The notes under the pieces are model-generated. The model was not told the origin of the DNA, made no database searches, and saw nothing but the letters and a program-made list of their open reading frames with translations. Below are positions 1 to 9,429 of a stretch of 64,000 nucleotides of DNA, piece by piece. The position numbers and the translations under genes are program-made. This stretch comes from Platanthera guangdongensis (taxonomy: Eukaryota; Streptophyta; Magnoliopsida; Asparagales; Orchidaceae), in assembly GCA_039583875.1 (NCBI GenBank), contig CM077163.1:114399213-114463212 (forward strand). The letters run 5' to 3'. Within the stretch, counting starts at the first letter, position 1, and every line of letters starts with the position of its first letter.

Positions 1-934
1 AGAAAAGGCAAGAGTGCAGTTTCATACCGTGCCATGAAAAAGGATGAGGAGGAGGACTCCGAGCCATGCTCCTCCAGCTCAGAGCTGTCTGAGGAGGATT
101 TCTCCCTCATCACCCGAGAATTCAAGAAGTTCCTCAAGATGAGGAATCAAAGAAAGAAAGACGGCTCCTCCTCCAGGCATCAGAAGAAAAATTATTCTTC
201 TGACAGGTATGCTTCTAAACCGAACAAACATCGCTCCTCTGACATTATTTGCTTTGGATGCAATAAGCCAGGACACGTCGTGGCCGACTGCTATCAAGGC
301 AAGAGAGAAAAAGGGAAAGGAGAGGAGCACAAATCCTCTAGAGACAAGAAGAAAGAGCGGAGCTACATCGCCAAAAGGCCAAAGACACTAAGTGAGTCTG
401 ATTCCACAGACTCCAATGATGATGAGGAAGCCTACTTTGGGCTGGTGGGTCGCTCCGACTCAGAAGGAGAATGCCCCCCATTTACTGGGAAGGTAAAAGC
501 TCACACCCCTCTCTCCGACTCTGAATCTGATCCTGAGTCTCAGGATGATGACCCTGAGGATAGCCTTTCGGCCCTTGAAGCGGAGCTCCTCGAGAAGTAT
601 GAGCTTCTGCTCAACACTTTCGAGGAGTGCCGTAAGAGATTGAAGGCTGAGAAAAAGGAAGTGAAATTCCTTAAGGGTGAGAGTGTCTCCCTAAGGGAAG
701 AGATCACCAGTTTGATCTCTCTCCGACAAGAGCACCTAGACCTGACTTCAAAGCATTCAGAGTCTCTCAAGCTCCTCGATCTTAAGCAGGAGGAAGTCGA
801 CAAGTTGGAAGAACAACTTGCGGCAGAAAGGAAGATCATCAAGAGCTTCTCTATGCCAAAAACAGTTCTTCCAGTTGTTGATACCTTCTCTGCTCAGGCC
901 AAAGGAGCTGGCTTGGGTCACGTTGGGGTATCTG

Positions 935-1182
935 TGTTGAGATTATATAGCCAGCAGGACACGTGTGTGTGGGACCGCATGTTTGGGCTTTCCCCATCGC
1001 GTTCCAGGTCTAGGTGTTGACCCCGGTGGGCCCCCTTGTGTGGCGGAATATCCCCGCGGTCCTGTGGTTGGGGTTAATCCCACATCGCCCGCAGACTTCT
1101 CCACTTTGTGTTCATGTACCCCTCCACCCTTCATCTCAAAACCTGGGTTTTGAGATGAACTAATGGGTTGGCGGGTTCTAAC
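935..1182 (+). repeat. TRIM left LTR
   Basis: It begins TGTTGAGATTATATAGCC and ends GGCGGGTTCTAAC. It contains the string CCCACATCGC, resembling the TCCCACATCG string common in plant TRIM LTRs, and a short inverted repeat around TCTCAAAACC/GGTTTTGAGA. It differs from the right copy by a handful of substitutions and short indels. Confidence 0.85.
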
Positions 1183-1183
1183 T

Positions 1184-1195
1184 TGGTATCAAAGC
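1184..1195 (+). promoter_or_regulatory. TRIM primer binding site (tRNA-iMet type)
   Basis: TGGTATCAAAGC begins two bases after the left LTR. It matches the complement of the 3' end of plant initiator tRNA-Met except for one base (A for G). Confidence 0.8.
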
Positions 1196-1220
1196 GAGGT
1201 TGTCCTGCTGCGCGGGGGTG

Positions 1221-1471
1221 TGTTGAGATTATATTAGCCAGCAGGACACGTGTGTGTGGGACCGGCATGTTTGGGCTTTCCCCATCGTGTTCCAGGTCTG
1301 GGTGTTGACCCGGTGGGCCCCCCTTGTGTGGCGGAATATCCCCGGTCCTGTGGTTGGGGTTAATCCCACATCGCCCGCAGACTTCTGCCACTTTGTGTTC
1401 ATAGTCCACCCCGCCACCCTTCATCTCAAAACCTGGGTTTGAGATGAACTAATGGGTTGGCGGGTTCTAAC
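1221..1471 (+). repeat. TRIM right LTR
   Basis: Second copy of the 0.25 kb repeat. It is preceded directly by a G-rich tract and followed by TATCTG, the repeated target sequence, where the interrupted gag of element A resumes. Confidence 0.85.
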
Positions 1472-2120
1472 TATCTGGTTCCTCATCCAGGAGAAACAGG
1501 AACCAGAGGAAGAATAAGGCCGCCAAGAAGGCCTCTGCTGCTGAAAAGGGAAAGGCTCTGCTCAGTCCTGTTGCGTTCAGAAAGCCTAGCTTTCCTTGCA
1601 ACTAACATGATTTTGAATCAACCTTTGGTCATCATTTCCGGCCCTCGGTTGCAAGAGCCAAAGAGCCGATATGATGGTTGGAATTTTCCCCGCAACTATC
1701 GGTGAGAGTGCCTTCAAGGCACCTTATGAGGAAATCCACATGGGGAAATTATTGGTCAATTCTCTAGCGGCCATAATGGAAAGGCAGGCACCAAGAGCCA
1801 AGGCCTGTTTATACTGAAGGAATAGAAGGTGAAGAAGTCATTGGACTGCAATCACTATGAGGCCTTCACCTCCAGATCCAAGGCCCCGGCCTGTACCCAC
1901 CATTTCCAGGGTTAAAGCGAGGAGCCTAGGAAGGTACAACAGATTTGACTGTTGGTGTTGTGGCAAAGTCGGACACTTGTCGTGGATTGTGGTTTAACCC
2001 GAGGTATAACGAGACTCTCTATGTTAGCACTGCGAGGCCGACCACTCGTAAGGTAACCAACCGAGGGGGAGTATGCTAACCAGGAATCTAGGACCCAAGT
2101 TCGATTGGTTCCTAAGGGAA

Positions 2121-2136
2121 AAATTTTGTTTTGCAG
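2121..2136 (+). promoter_or_regulatory. Pyrimidine tract plus CAG at the gag-pol junction (splice-acceptor-like)
   Basis: A T-rich run ending TTTTGCAG lies exactly between the end of gag and the start of the protease region. The same arrangement occurs at the equivalent place in elements B, D, E and F. It looks like a plant 3' splice site. Function is inferred only, since no matching donor was identified. Confidence 0.4.
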
Positions 2137-5100
2137 GACCAAAGCCACCAAAAGCCGATCTGGTATTTGGACAGTAGATGCTCCCCGGCATATGACTGGG
2201 ATAAGAAGCCTGCTGCGTGATTACACTCCAGTCGAGAATGGACCCAAAGTCATCTTTGGAGGGTCAGATCGAGGAGTCACCATAGGTTATGGTATGATTT
2301 CCAACGGGTAAATCTCTATCACCGACGTGGCTTATGTTGAAGGGTTTAAACCATAACCTGATCAGTGTAAGTCAGTTATGTGACAAGGGTTATGAAGTTA
2401 AGTTCTGCAAGGATAAATGCCTGATAATATCATGTGCCTCTTCTGCGACGGTATTAACAGGCATTAGGAGCCTGAAATATTTTCTGCTTAAATTTTCTTA
2501 GTTTAGATTCATCTACCCCCGTATGCCTAGTGGCAGCTGGCAGTGCATCTCTTTGTGATCAATGGCACAAGAGATTGGCACATATTAATTTCAAGACAAT
2601 TAGTATGCTGTTTTCTAAAAACTTAGTAAGGGATGCTCCCATTATCAAGTGCAGCAAAGATAGCCCATGTCCTGCATGCCAGATGGGGAAACAGACTCGG
2701 GCTACCTTAAGAGCATTGCAGACAAAGACTCTTCCGGTGCCTTTATCTTCTTCATATGGACTTGTTTGGTCCAATGCAAGTTCATAGCTTGGAAGGCAAG
2801 TCCTATACGCTAGTGATAGTGATGATCATTCTCGGTTTACATGGTTGTTCTTCTAAAACGAAAGTCAGATATGTTTGACATCTTCACTAGTTTTGTCAAG
2901 CATGTTCAGAACGAATTTAACTGCTCAGTGGTCAAAATCATCGAAGTGACCATGGAACAGAATTCGAATCTGGTGCTATGACAGAGTTTTGTGAAGAACA
3001 AGGTATCTTTCATGAGTTTTCCTCCCCGCGCACTCCTCAGCAAAATGGAGTTGCGGAGTGGAGAAATAGAACTCTCATTGAAGGCTTGCACGACATGTGT
3101 GACAGACGCTTCTCTCCCAGAATACTTCTAGGCAAGAGGCGGTCAATACAGCTTGTCATGTACAAAACCGAGCATTGATCAACAAGCATCATCGTAAGAC
3201 GCCTTATGAGCTACTGAGAGGCAGGAAAAACCATGTCCTACTTGAGGATTTTTAGTTGCAATGCTATGTACTAAATAATGGGAAGTACCCGCGTACTAAA
3301 TTTGGTGAAAAATGCTTCGAAGGCATATTCATGGGCTATAGTTCCCACAGTCGGGCATATAGGGTCTTCAATAAGAAAACCCTAGTGGTAGAAGAATCCA
3401 TTAATGTTGTATTTGATGAAGGAAGTTTGCTTAACAGCAATTCTTCCAGCGGTATTCTTGAAGATGCAGGTACTCGACTTGAACAGCTGAGTCTCGATGA
3501 GACCGCTAAAGATGATACTCCTAAGTACGTCAAAGTTTCCACCTCCACGTCATCGGGGAATGTTGAAGATCAAAATGGAACAAATATCTTAGAAGAAGGA
3601 TAAGCCCAAGAAGTAATCGAAGCTCCAACGCCAGACTTCTAGAGCTCCGCACGTGAGGGATCATCCTAGAGATCAGATCATCGGAGATCCTCATGTCGGT
3701 GTCAGAACTCGAAGAGGTACTATTAACGAAGTTTTGCATCTTAGCTTCCTGTCACAGGTTGAGCCAAAGAAGTTTGACGAGGCGAACAAAGACGCGGCAT
3801 GGATTTTGGCCATGCAAGATGAACTACATCAATTCGAACGATGCAACATTTGGACGCAGGTTCCCAGACCCACAAGCAGAATGTGATTGGCACCAAGTGG
3901 ATCTTCAGAAACAAACTGGATGAACATGGTGTCATCATAAAGAACAAGGCCAGGCTGGTGGCTCATGGTTACAGACAGGAGGAGGGGATTGACTTCGACC
4001 AGACCCTCGCACCAGTGGCAAGGCTCGAGGCAATCAGACTGTTCTTGGCGTATGCTTCGCACAAAGGATTCACAGTCTAACAAATGGATGTGAAATCAGC
4101 TTTCTTGAACGGAGACCTGAAGGAGGAAGTATACGTCGCTCAACCCCAGGTTTTGTTAATCCTACTTATCCCAATCATGTATACTTCCTTAATAAAGCTC
4201 TATATGGTTTAAAACGCTCCACGAGCTTGGTATGAGACTTTATCTAGTTTTTCTTCTTGAGAACAAGTTCTCTAGAGGTAAAAAAATAAAACATTGTTTC
4301 TCAGGGAAGTCAAAGGCAAGATTTTGCTGGTGCAAATCTATGTCGATAACATTATATTCGGCTCAACGGACAACAATCTTTGCAAAACGTTTTCTAAACT
4401 TATGCAAGGAAGTTTAAAATGAGCAGTATGAGAGAGCTCAAGTATTTCTTGGGACTTCAAGTGAAACAGTCTGAGGATGGAATCTTCACTCTCAGACGAA
4501 GTTCACAAATGAACTCCTTAAGAAATTCGGTATGGAGAATGCAACCTCTATGAGGACTCCAATGGGATCCACTATGTCTCTGGATAAGGATGAGAAAGGT
4601 AAACCTTTTGATGAAACCAAATACAGAAGCATCATTGGATCCCTGCTCTACCTTACTCCAGTAGACCGGATATCATGTTCTCCACATGTGTCTGTGCCAG
4701 ATATCAGGTGAACACTAAGGAATCTCACTATGTCGCTGTAAAGTGAATTCTAAGATACCTTAAAGGTACTCCCAATCTTGGCTTGTGGTACCCGAGAAAC
4801 AATGATGTCGAGCTAATATGTTTTTCAGATGCTGATTTTGCAGGGAGTAGGGATGACAGGAAAAGCACCTCTGGGACGTGTCAATTCCTCGGACGAAGGC
4901 TTATTTCATGGAATAGCAAGAAACAGAATTGTGTTGCAACCTCCACAGCAGAGTCTGAGTACATCTCGGCCGGCAGCTGTTGCGCACAAACTCCTATTGG
5001 ATCAGAAACCAGTTAGCCGACTATGACCTTTAGTTCAAGAAGTTCCAATGTACTTTGCGACCCTCCAGTGCAATTGCAATTGCCAACAATCCGGTATATC

Positions 5101-5286
5101 GCACAGTAGACGAAGCATATTGAAGTGCGATACCACTTCATTCGGGAGCACGTGGAGAACAAGGACATCTCTCTCTGTTATGTCCCCACGGACAAGCAAA
5201 TTGCAGATATATTCACAAAGCCCTTAGATGAGGCCAAGTTCAGTCTTTTCAAAACTGAATTGGGAATGCTAAACTATGAGGAATGA
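2137..5286 (+). pseudogene. pol: Element A pol: protease, integrase, reverse transcriptase, RNase H remnants
   Basis: Pol once encoded the enzymes of reverse transcription and integration. The protease (about 2155-2520) keeps the His-Met-Thr-Gly motif, but the Asp-Ser-Gly active site now reads Asp-Ser-Arg. Integrase (about 2530-3250) keeps an HHCC zinc region ending Cys-Pro-Ala-Cys and a recognisable core. RT (about 3860-4440) keeps a Lys-Ser-Ala-Phe-Leu-Asn motif. The RT YVDD motif has become Tyr-Val-Asp-Asn (near 4340). RNase H (about 4800-5286) ends Met-Leu-Asn-Tyr-Glu-Glu, as in element B. At least ten frame changes and several stops break the frame. Comparison with B shows many single-base gains and losses. 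Confidence 0.9.
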
Positions 5287-5316
5287 AGACTACAGAAGCT
5301 CCAGGCTCGTGCATCT

Positions 5317-5588
5317 AGGGGGAGCCTCTGCCAGGAACTCAAGTGAGAGCACAGGTGCAAGAACTGAGGGGGAGCAAGGGGTCAAATGCAACAGACCCAT
5401 ATTTAAGAAGCCGAAAAGGGGGAGATTACCCTCTCGGCTAAGGCTAAGGTGGCTCCAAGTTTGCTCCCAAGAAATGGTATTGGTAATGAATAACTCACTC
5501 AACTCAATTTCAAGTTTATGATTTTCATTCCCATATGCTCTATTCACCTTAGCTTGTGGGGTTTAGGCTTCTTCAAATAGGGGGAGAT
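5317..5588 (+). promoter_or_regulatory. Multiple polypurine tracts upstream of the 3' LTR
   Basis: AGGGGGAG occurs four times after the pol stop: 5317-5324, 5367-5374, 5417-5424 and 5579-5586. The last abuts the LTR start at 5589. Polypurine tracts prime plus-strand DNA synthesis. Repeated tracts before the 3' LTR are a reported hallmark of Sireviruses and support the assignment. Confidence 0.85.
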
Positions 5589-5929
5589 TGTTGGGTATTG
5601 TATCCACAACATACCTGGTTTGAAGAAGCCCCTGGACAAGCTAAGGTAAATAGACAATGTATTTGACAAAATATTTCAAGTTGTGCTTGCAGTTTTTCCA
5701 CGCTAAGTGCACACCAATGTCAGGTTGCAGTAGGTCAATATACACACCTCTGGCATGACGTAATCCTCGTTGAGCAGATCAGTGTGTTGGCCTACGTAAT
5801 TACTCTACTATTGGAGTGTACTTACTTCAAGTACAGGGCTGTTGATTATGCAAAGAGCAGACAAGGGCAAGGATGGGTAAAGAGACAGAATCCATGCCAC
5901 GTGGAAAGCTCGCCGACGGAAAAATCGCC

Positions 5930-6300
5930 TCGTAAAGTGTGAATCGACGAGATCAAACTCACTCGCCGATCGGGAGAGACATTCTCTCCGAATTCGGAAT
6001 CACTGCTGATTTTTCTCGCCGTCTCTATCCGGCTTCATCAAAGCATGCGACTCTCGCGCTAAGTCATAATCGACGCTCGCCGATTCGACGAGAATCACCA
6101 AGTGTTTCTCGCCGATTCGACGAGAATCACCAGTGATTCTCGCCGAATCGTCGAGAATCACTGGCTGAGTCTCGCCGTCTCTTTCCAGCTAAGTCAGTGA
6201 GTGCAAACAAGTCAACTTCGACGAGAATCACCGAATCGTCGAGAATCACCTTTGATTCTCGACGATTCGACGAGAATCACCTTTGATTCTCGTCGATTTT
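5930..6300. repeat. Palindrome cluster of the GATTCTCG/CGAGAATC type in the element A LTR
   Basis: Half-sites GATTCTCG and CGAGAATC alternate head to head around cores such as CCGATTCGA or ACGATTCGA. The clearest run is 6060-6300, with weaker copies from 5935. The cluster ends about 120 bp upstream of the TATA box, in the U3 promoter region. Confidence 0.85.
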
Positions 6301-6417
6301 GACTTGGGCATTTTTCTGGATCCCGCTGGACCGGACTTTGCCGCTGGCACTGTTTTGAACCGGTTTTTGGGTTTCTTCTGGTGGGACCCACAACGGTCAT
6401 TTAGGAGTATACTTGTG

Positions 6418-6425
6418 TATAAATA
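6418..6425 (+). promoter_or_regulatory. TATA box of the element A LTR
   Basis: TATAAATA occurs at the position matching the TATA boxes of the two element B LTRs, just downstream of the palindrome cluster. Confidence 0.65.
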
Positions 6426-6887
6426 CACGCGTATTTTGAACACGGGGACACAGAATGAAGCCAAGCGACGATCTTGACCTAAAATCACGAACCGCTCCGC
6501 CGCCGTCGTCGCTCGTGCAAGTCGATCGCCGGCCATTTGATCGTGGTTTCCCCCAGATCTCCCGCGATAGAAGCATAGCCAAGCATAGAGTCTCATGTGT
6601 CTAACATTCGGAGAAACCTTGTCTCTTTATTTTTGATCGGGAAAAACCTCCCCGTCCGAATCAATCGAGACGACTGATCCTAGTGTGACCGTTGGAAGAC
6701 CTTTAGCTTTGCTACAAGTTGGAATCTCCAAATAGCAAGCAGCCACACACCGTCTTCGTCGCCGATCCCAAGAACCAAGCCGCCGCCATTCCTTGCCGCC
6801 GCCGGTTCGGGGAGATTCTCTCCAAGTGAGATCTAGGTTTGTGGACTCTTCGAGACTTCTAGAACCACGTCATCAAACGAAGAGGTT

Positions 6888-7387
6888 NNNNNNNNNNNNN
6901 NNNNNNNNNNNNNNNNNNNNNNNNNNNNNNNNNNNNNNNNNNNNNNNNNNNNNNNNNNNNNNNNNNNNNNNNNNNNNNNNNNNNNNNNNNNNNNNNNNNN
7001 NNNNNNNNNNNNNNNNNNNNNNNNNNNNNNNNNNNNNNNNNNNNNNNNNNNNNNNNNNNNNNNNNNNNNNNNNNNNNNNNNNNNNNNNNNNNNNNNNNNN
7101 NNNNNNNNNNNNNNNNNNNNNNNNNNNNNNNNNNNNNNNNNNNNNNNNNNNNNNNNNNNNNNNNNNNNNNNNNNNNNNNNNNNNNNNNNNNNNNNNNNNN
7201 NNNNNNNNNNNNNNNNNNNNNNNNNNNNNNNNNNNNNNNNNNNNNNNNNNNNNNNNNNNNNNNNNNNNNNNNNNNNNNNNNNNNNNNNNNNNNNNNNNNN
7301 NNNNNNNNNNNNNNNNNNNNNNNNNNNNNNNNNNNNNNNNNNNNNNNNNNNNNNNNNNNNNNNNNNNNNNNNNNNNNNNNNNNNNNN
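6888..7387. other. Assembly gap of exactly 500 N
   Basis: 500 consecutive Ns, a conventional placeholder length. The elements either side are broken in ways that need several kilobases of missing sequence, so the true gap is probably much larger. Confidence 0.97.
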
Positions 7388-7720
7388 TGGGATTTGGTTC
7401 CACGACCCCATACCTAACCCTTTATTGAACCAAATGGTCCTACAGAAACACATATGCTCAGCAACATAGTGAGACATGGCTAGGCTTGTATCTCAGGCTG
7501 CATAGAGAAGGAATATCCTAATGCCTCTAACCTTTGCAACCAGGGGCAAAGGTTTGGTCATAGTCTATCCTTCCTCTTGTTTTGTAGCCTTGAGCAACAG
7601 CCTAGCCATGTTCCTCACTATGTTGCCTTGAGCATCCAATGTGTTTCTGTAGACCCATTTGTTCCAATAACTGGGTATTATGGGGTCTTGGAACCAAATC
7701 CCAAACTCTACATCTCTCAA
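7388..7720. repeat. Fold-back inverted duplication of a Copia RT segment beside the gap
   Basis: The left arm (about 7388-7537) is an error-rich inverted copy of the right arm (about 7546-7720). The centre is AACCTTTGC (7529-7537), 8 bp, then GCAAAGGTT (7546-7554). Both arms encode the same RT N-terminal region in opposite directions. The left arm has many single-base indels relative to the right. Its place at a contig end suggests a read that folded back on itself, though a real inverted duplication is possible. Confidence 0.8.
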
Positions 7721-9422
7721 ACTGATTGAGTTTCTCTTGCATTGCAATGATCCAGTGGGGATCTTGCTCTGCTCATGTATGGTGAGAGGTTCAATTTGAG
7801 AGAGAAAATAGGCATGCATCAAGTCTTGTTGAGTTGATGTCTTGTATGTACACCTACTAAGATCTCTCCAATACTTGAGATCTAGGGTGATCTCTAAGTG
7901 TGATAAGATCAGTTGGTGGAGTTGGTTGAGCAACAGCTTCAGTATTTATTCTTCTTAGGGAAATGATACTAGCTGTTGGGGGAAGTTCAGCCACTTTCTC
8001 TTGACTTCCTCAATCACTATCTTCAGCATCCTGTGGAGTGGGATGGTTTGATACCTCTGGGTAAGGTTCAGTCCATCCATATACTCACACAGTGGCGGAA
8101 CCTGCAAAGAGCTTATGGTAGAATTTCTTTCTCCTTGTATGACATGTTAGTCTCATCAAAAGATACATGAACAGATTCTTCAATTTTAGAGTTGATTAAT
8201 TTATTATATACCCTATAAGCTTTACTGATCATGGGTATCCCAGAAACACTCCTTCATCAGCTTTTGCTTGAAATTTTGCTATGTATCTCTTGTTATTATT
8301 ATGAATGTAACAATACAACCAAAGATTTTAAAATAATCTACTTAGGTTTCTTCCCTTTGAGTAATTCATAGGGATTCTTGCCCTTCAGTTTATGTATATA
8401 AACTCTATTCAACACATAGTTGGAGGTGTTGCCTCTGCCCAAAAGGATAGAGGAAGATGAGCATCTGAAAAACTGTAGTGGCAGATTCAATAAGGGTTCT
8501 ATTTTTCCTTCAGCTACCCATTTTTGTTGAGAAGTTCTAGGAGCTGAGAAAAGTGTGCCTGATCACTTCACTATGACAGAACTCTTGCATAAGAAGAGAA
8601 TCAAACTCTGTCCCATGATCACTTCTGATCAGGGCAATGTGAGTGTTGAACTCAATCTGTATGCATTTGAGAAACTCTGTCAAACACTTAAAGTTATCAG
8701 ACTTCTTCCTCAGAAAGAACACCCATGTGAATCTAGAGAAGTCATCTACAACCACTCAAGTATAGATTTCCCTCCTAAGCTTTGTACTGTGATGGGTCTC
8801 AAAAGATCCATGTGTAACAGATACAAAATCCTAGGTGAATCACTCTTATTAAGTGACTTGAACTGATTTTTTTTTTTGCTTGCCAATTGACAATCCATGC
8901 AGAGTCCTTCGTTCTTGTAGGTGCCAGAATGTTGTCCTCTAACAGATTGTCCTTGGATAGCCTAGCAATGGTTCTAAGGTTTATATGTCCTAATCTCTTA
9001 TGCCACATTCATTAGTCTACTAATAGAGTTAAACAGAAAATATCTACTTTAGTTGAAAGAAAGTCTACTAATTAGATGTTACCTTTCCTTTTACCTTCAC
9101 ACAGTTGTGTTATCAACACAGTTGTGTTTAATTTTTGATCTTGCATAAGGATTTCCTGAAAGTCACTTGGTAGCCTTCATCACATCGTTGACTGATACTG
9201 ATCAAGTTGTGCTTCAGTCCTTCCACATAGGCTACTTTCTTGAATGTGACTGTGCCAATCTGGACTGCACCATATCCTTTGTTATCCAAAGTTTGAATCA
9301 CCATATTACTTTGGTCCAAGCTTGGCTTTGAAGGATGTGAAATTGTCCTTGTTTCCAATCATGTGCTTTGAGCACCCACTATCCAAATACCATTGCTGGT
9401 TTGATGTTGGATAGGTGTTCAC
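7542..9422 (-). pseudogene. pol: Element F pol remnant: protease, integrase and N-terminal RT
   Basis: Reading leftwards, protease remnants with a conserved Gly-Leu-Lys-His-Asn-Leu-Ile-Ser-Ile stretch lie at about 9128-9358. The integrase zinc region with His-Lys-Arg-Leu-Gly-His is at about 8799-9008; its two cysteines are not clear. The integrase core (Val-Asp-Asp-Phe-Ser, Arg-Ser-Asp-His-Gly) is at 8537-8755, the linker at about 7950-8500, and the RT start at 7565-7933. Frames change between each block. A T-rich tract and CAG ending at 9423 precede the protease, as in the other elements. The rest of RT and RNase H is missing at the gap. Confidence 0.85.
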
Positions 9423-9429
9423 CTGCACA

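Larger units (their letters stand above)
935..1471 (+). mobile_element. TRIM/SMART-like miniature LTR retrotransposon with ~38 bp internal region
   Basis: Two direct repeats (about 248 and 251 bp) beginning TGTTGAGATTATAT and ending GGGTTCTAAC flank only about 38 bp. That 38 bp starts with TGGTATCAAAGC, one mismatch from the plant initiator tRNA-Met primer site, and ends with a G-rich run (GCGCGGGGG) able to act as polypurine tract. The host gag sequence TATCTG is present on both sides (929-934 and 1472-1477), indicating a target duplication of 4 to 6 bp; the exact length is ambiguous because the LTR also starts with TG. It encodes no protein and would need enzymes from an autonomous element. 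Confidence 0.88.
1..2130 (+). pseudogene. gag: Element A gag, interrupted by a TRIM insertion
   Basis: Gag is the capsid/nucleocapsid polyprotein. The open stretch 1-934 contains an acidic serine-rich linker, a CX2CX4HX4C zinc knuckle at 250-291 (Cys-Phe-Gly-Cys then Gly-His and Cys), and a predicted coiled coil from about 560 to 850. The frame then runs into the TRIM at 935, so the last residues of that ORF are TRIM-derived. Gag sequence resumes at 1478 with small indels. A second knuckle near 1945-1985 starts Cys-Trp-Cys-Cys-Gly-Lys but loses frame after its His region. The N-terminal third lies outside the window. The ORF cannot give a full Gag. Confidence 0.9.
1..6887 (+). mobile_element. 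Element A: decayed Sirevirus-like Copia retrotransposon, truncated at both ends
   Basis: This is a plus-strand Copia element entered in mid-gag at the window edge and cut by the assembly gap inside its 3' LTR. Order is gag, protease, integrase, reverse transcriptase, RNase H, a spacer with repeated purine tracts, then the 3' LTR. That is Copia order, with integrase before RT. Its protein fragments and LTR closely match element B on the other strand, so A and B are one family. A is much more decayed: pol is broken by many single-base indels and stops. Repeated polypurine tracts and a long gag with two zinc knuckles point to the Sirevirus lineage. It is not autonomous. Confidence 0.93.
5589..6887 (+). 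repeat. Element A 3' LTR, truncated by the gap
   Basis: It starts TGTTGGGTATTGTATCCAC directly after the polypurine tract, like both element B LTRs in the opposite orientation. About 1.3 kb is present before the Ns. The B LTRs are 1.62 kb, so roughly 0.3 kb is missing. It contains a palindrome cluster and a TATA box. It differs from B by many substitutions and indels. Confidence 0.88.

Noticed and set aside
935..1471. Cassandra-type TRIM with a 5S rRNA segment
   Set aside because: No 5S-like sequence is recognisable in either LTR.
6793..7477. ORFs spanning the N run
   Set aside because: They are artefacts of unknown bases translated as X.
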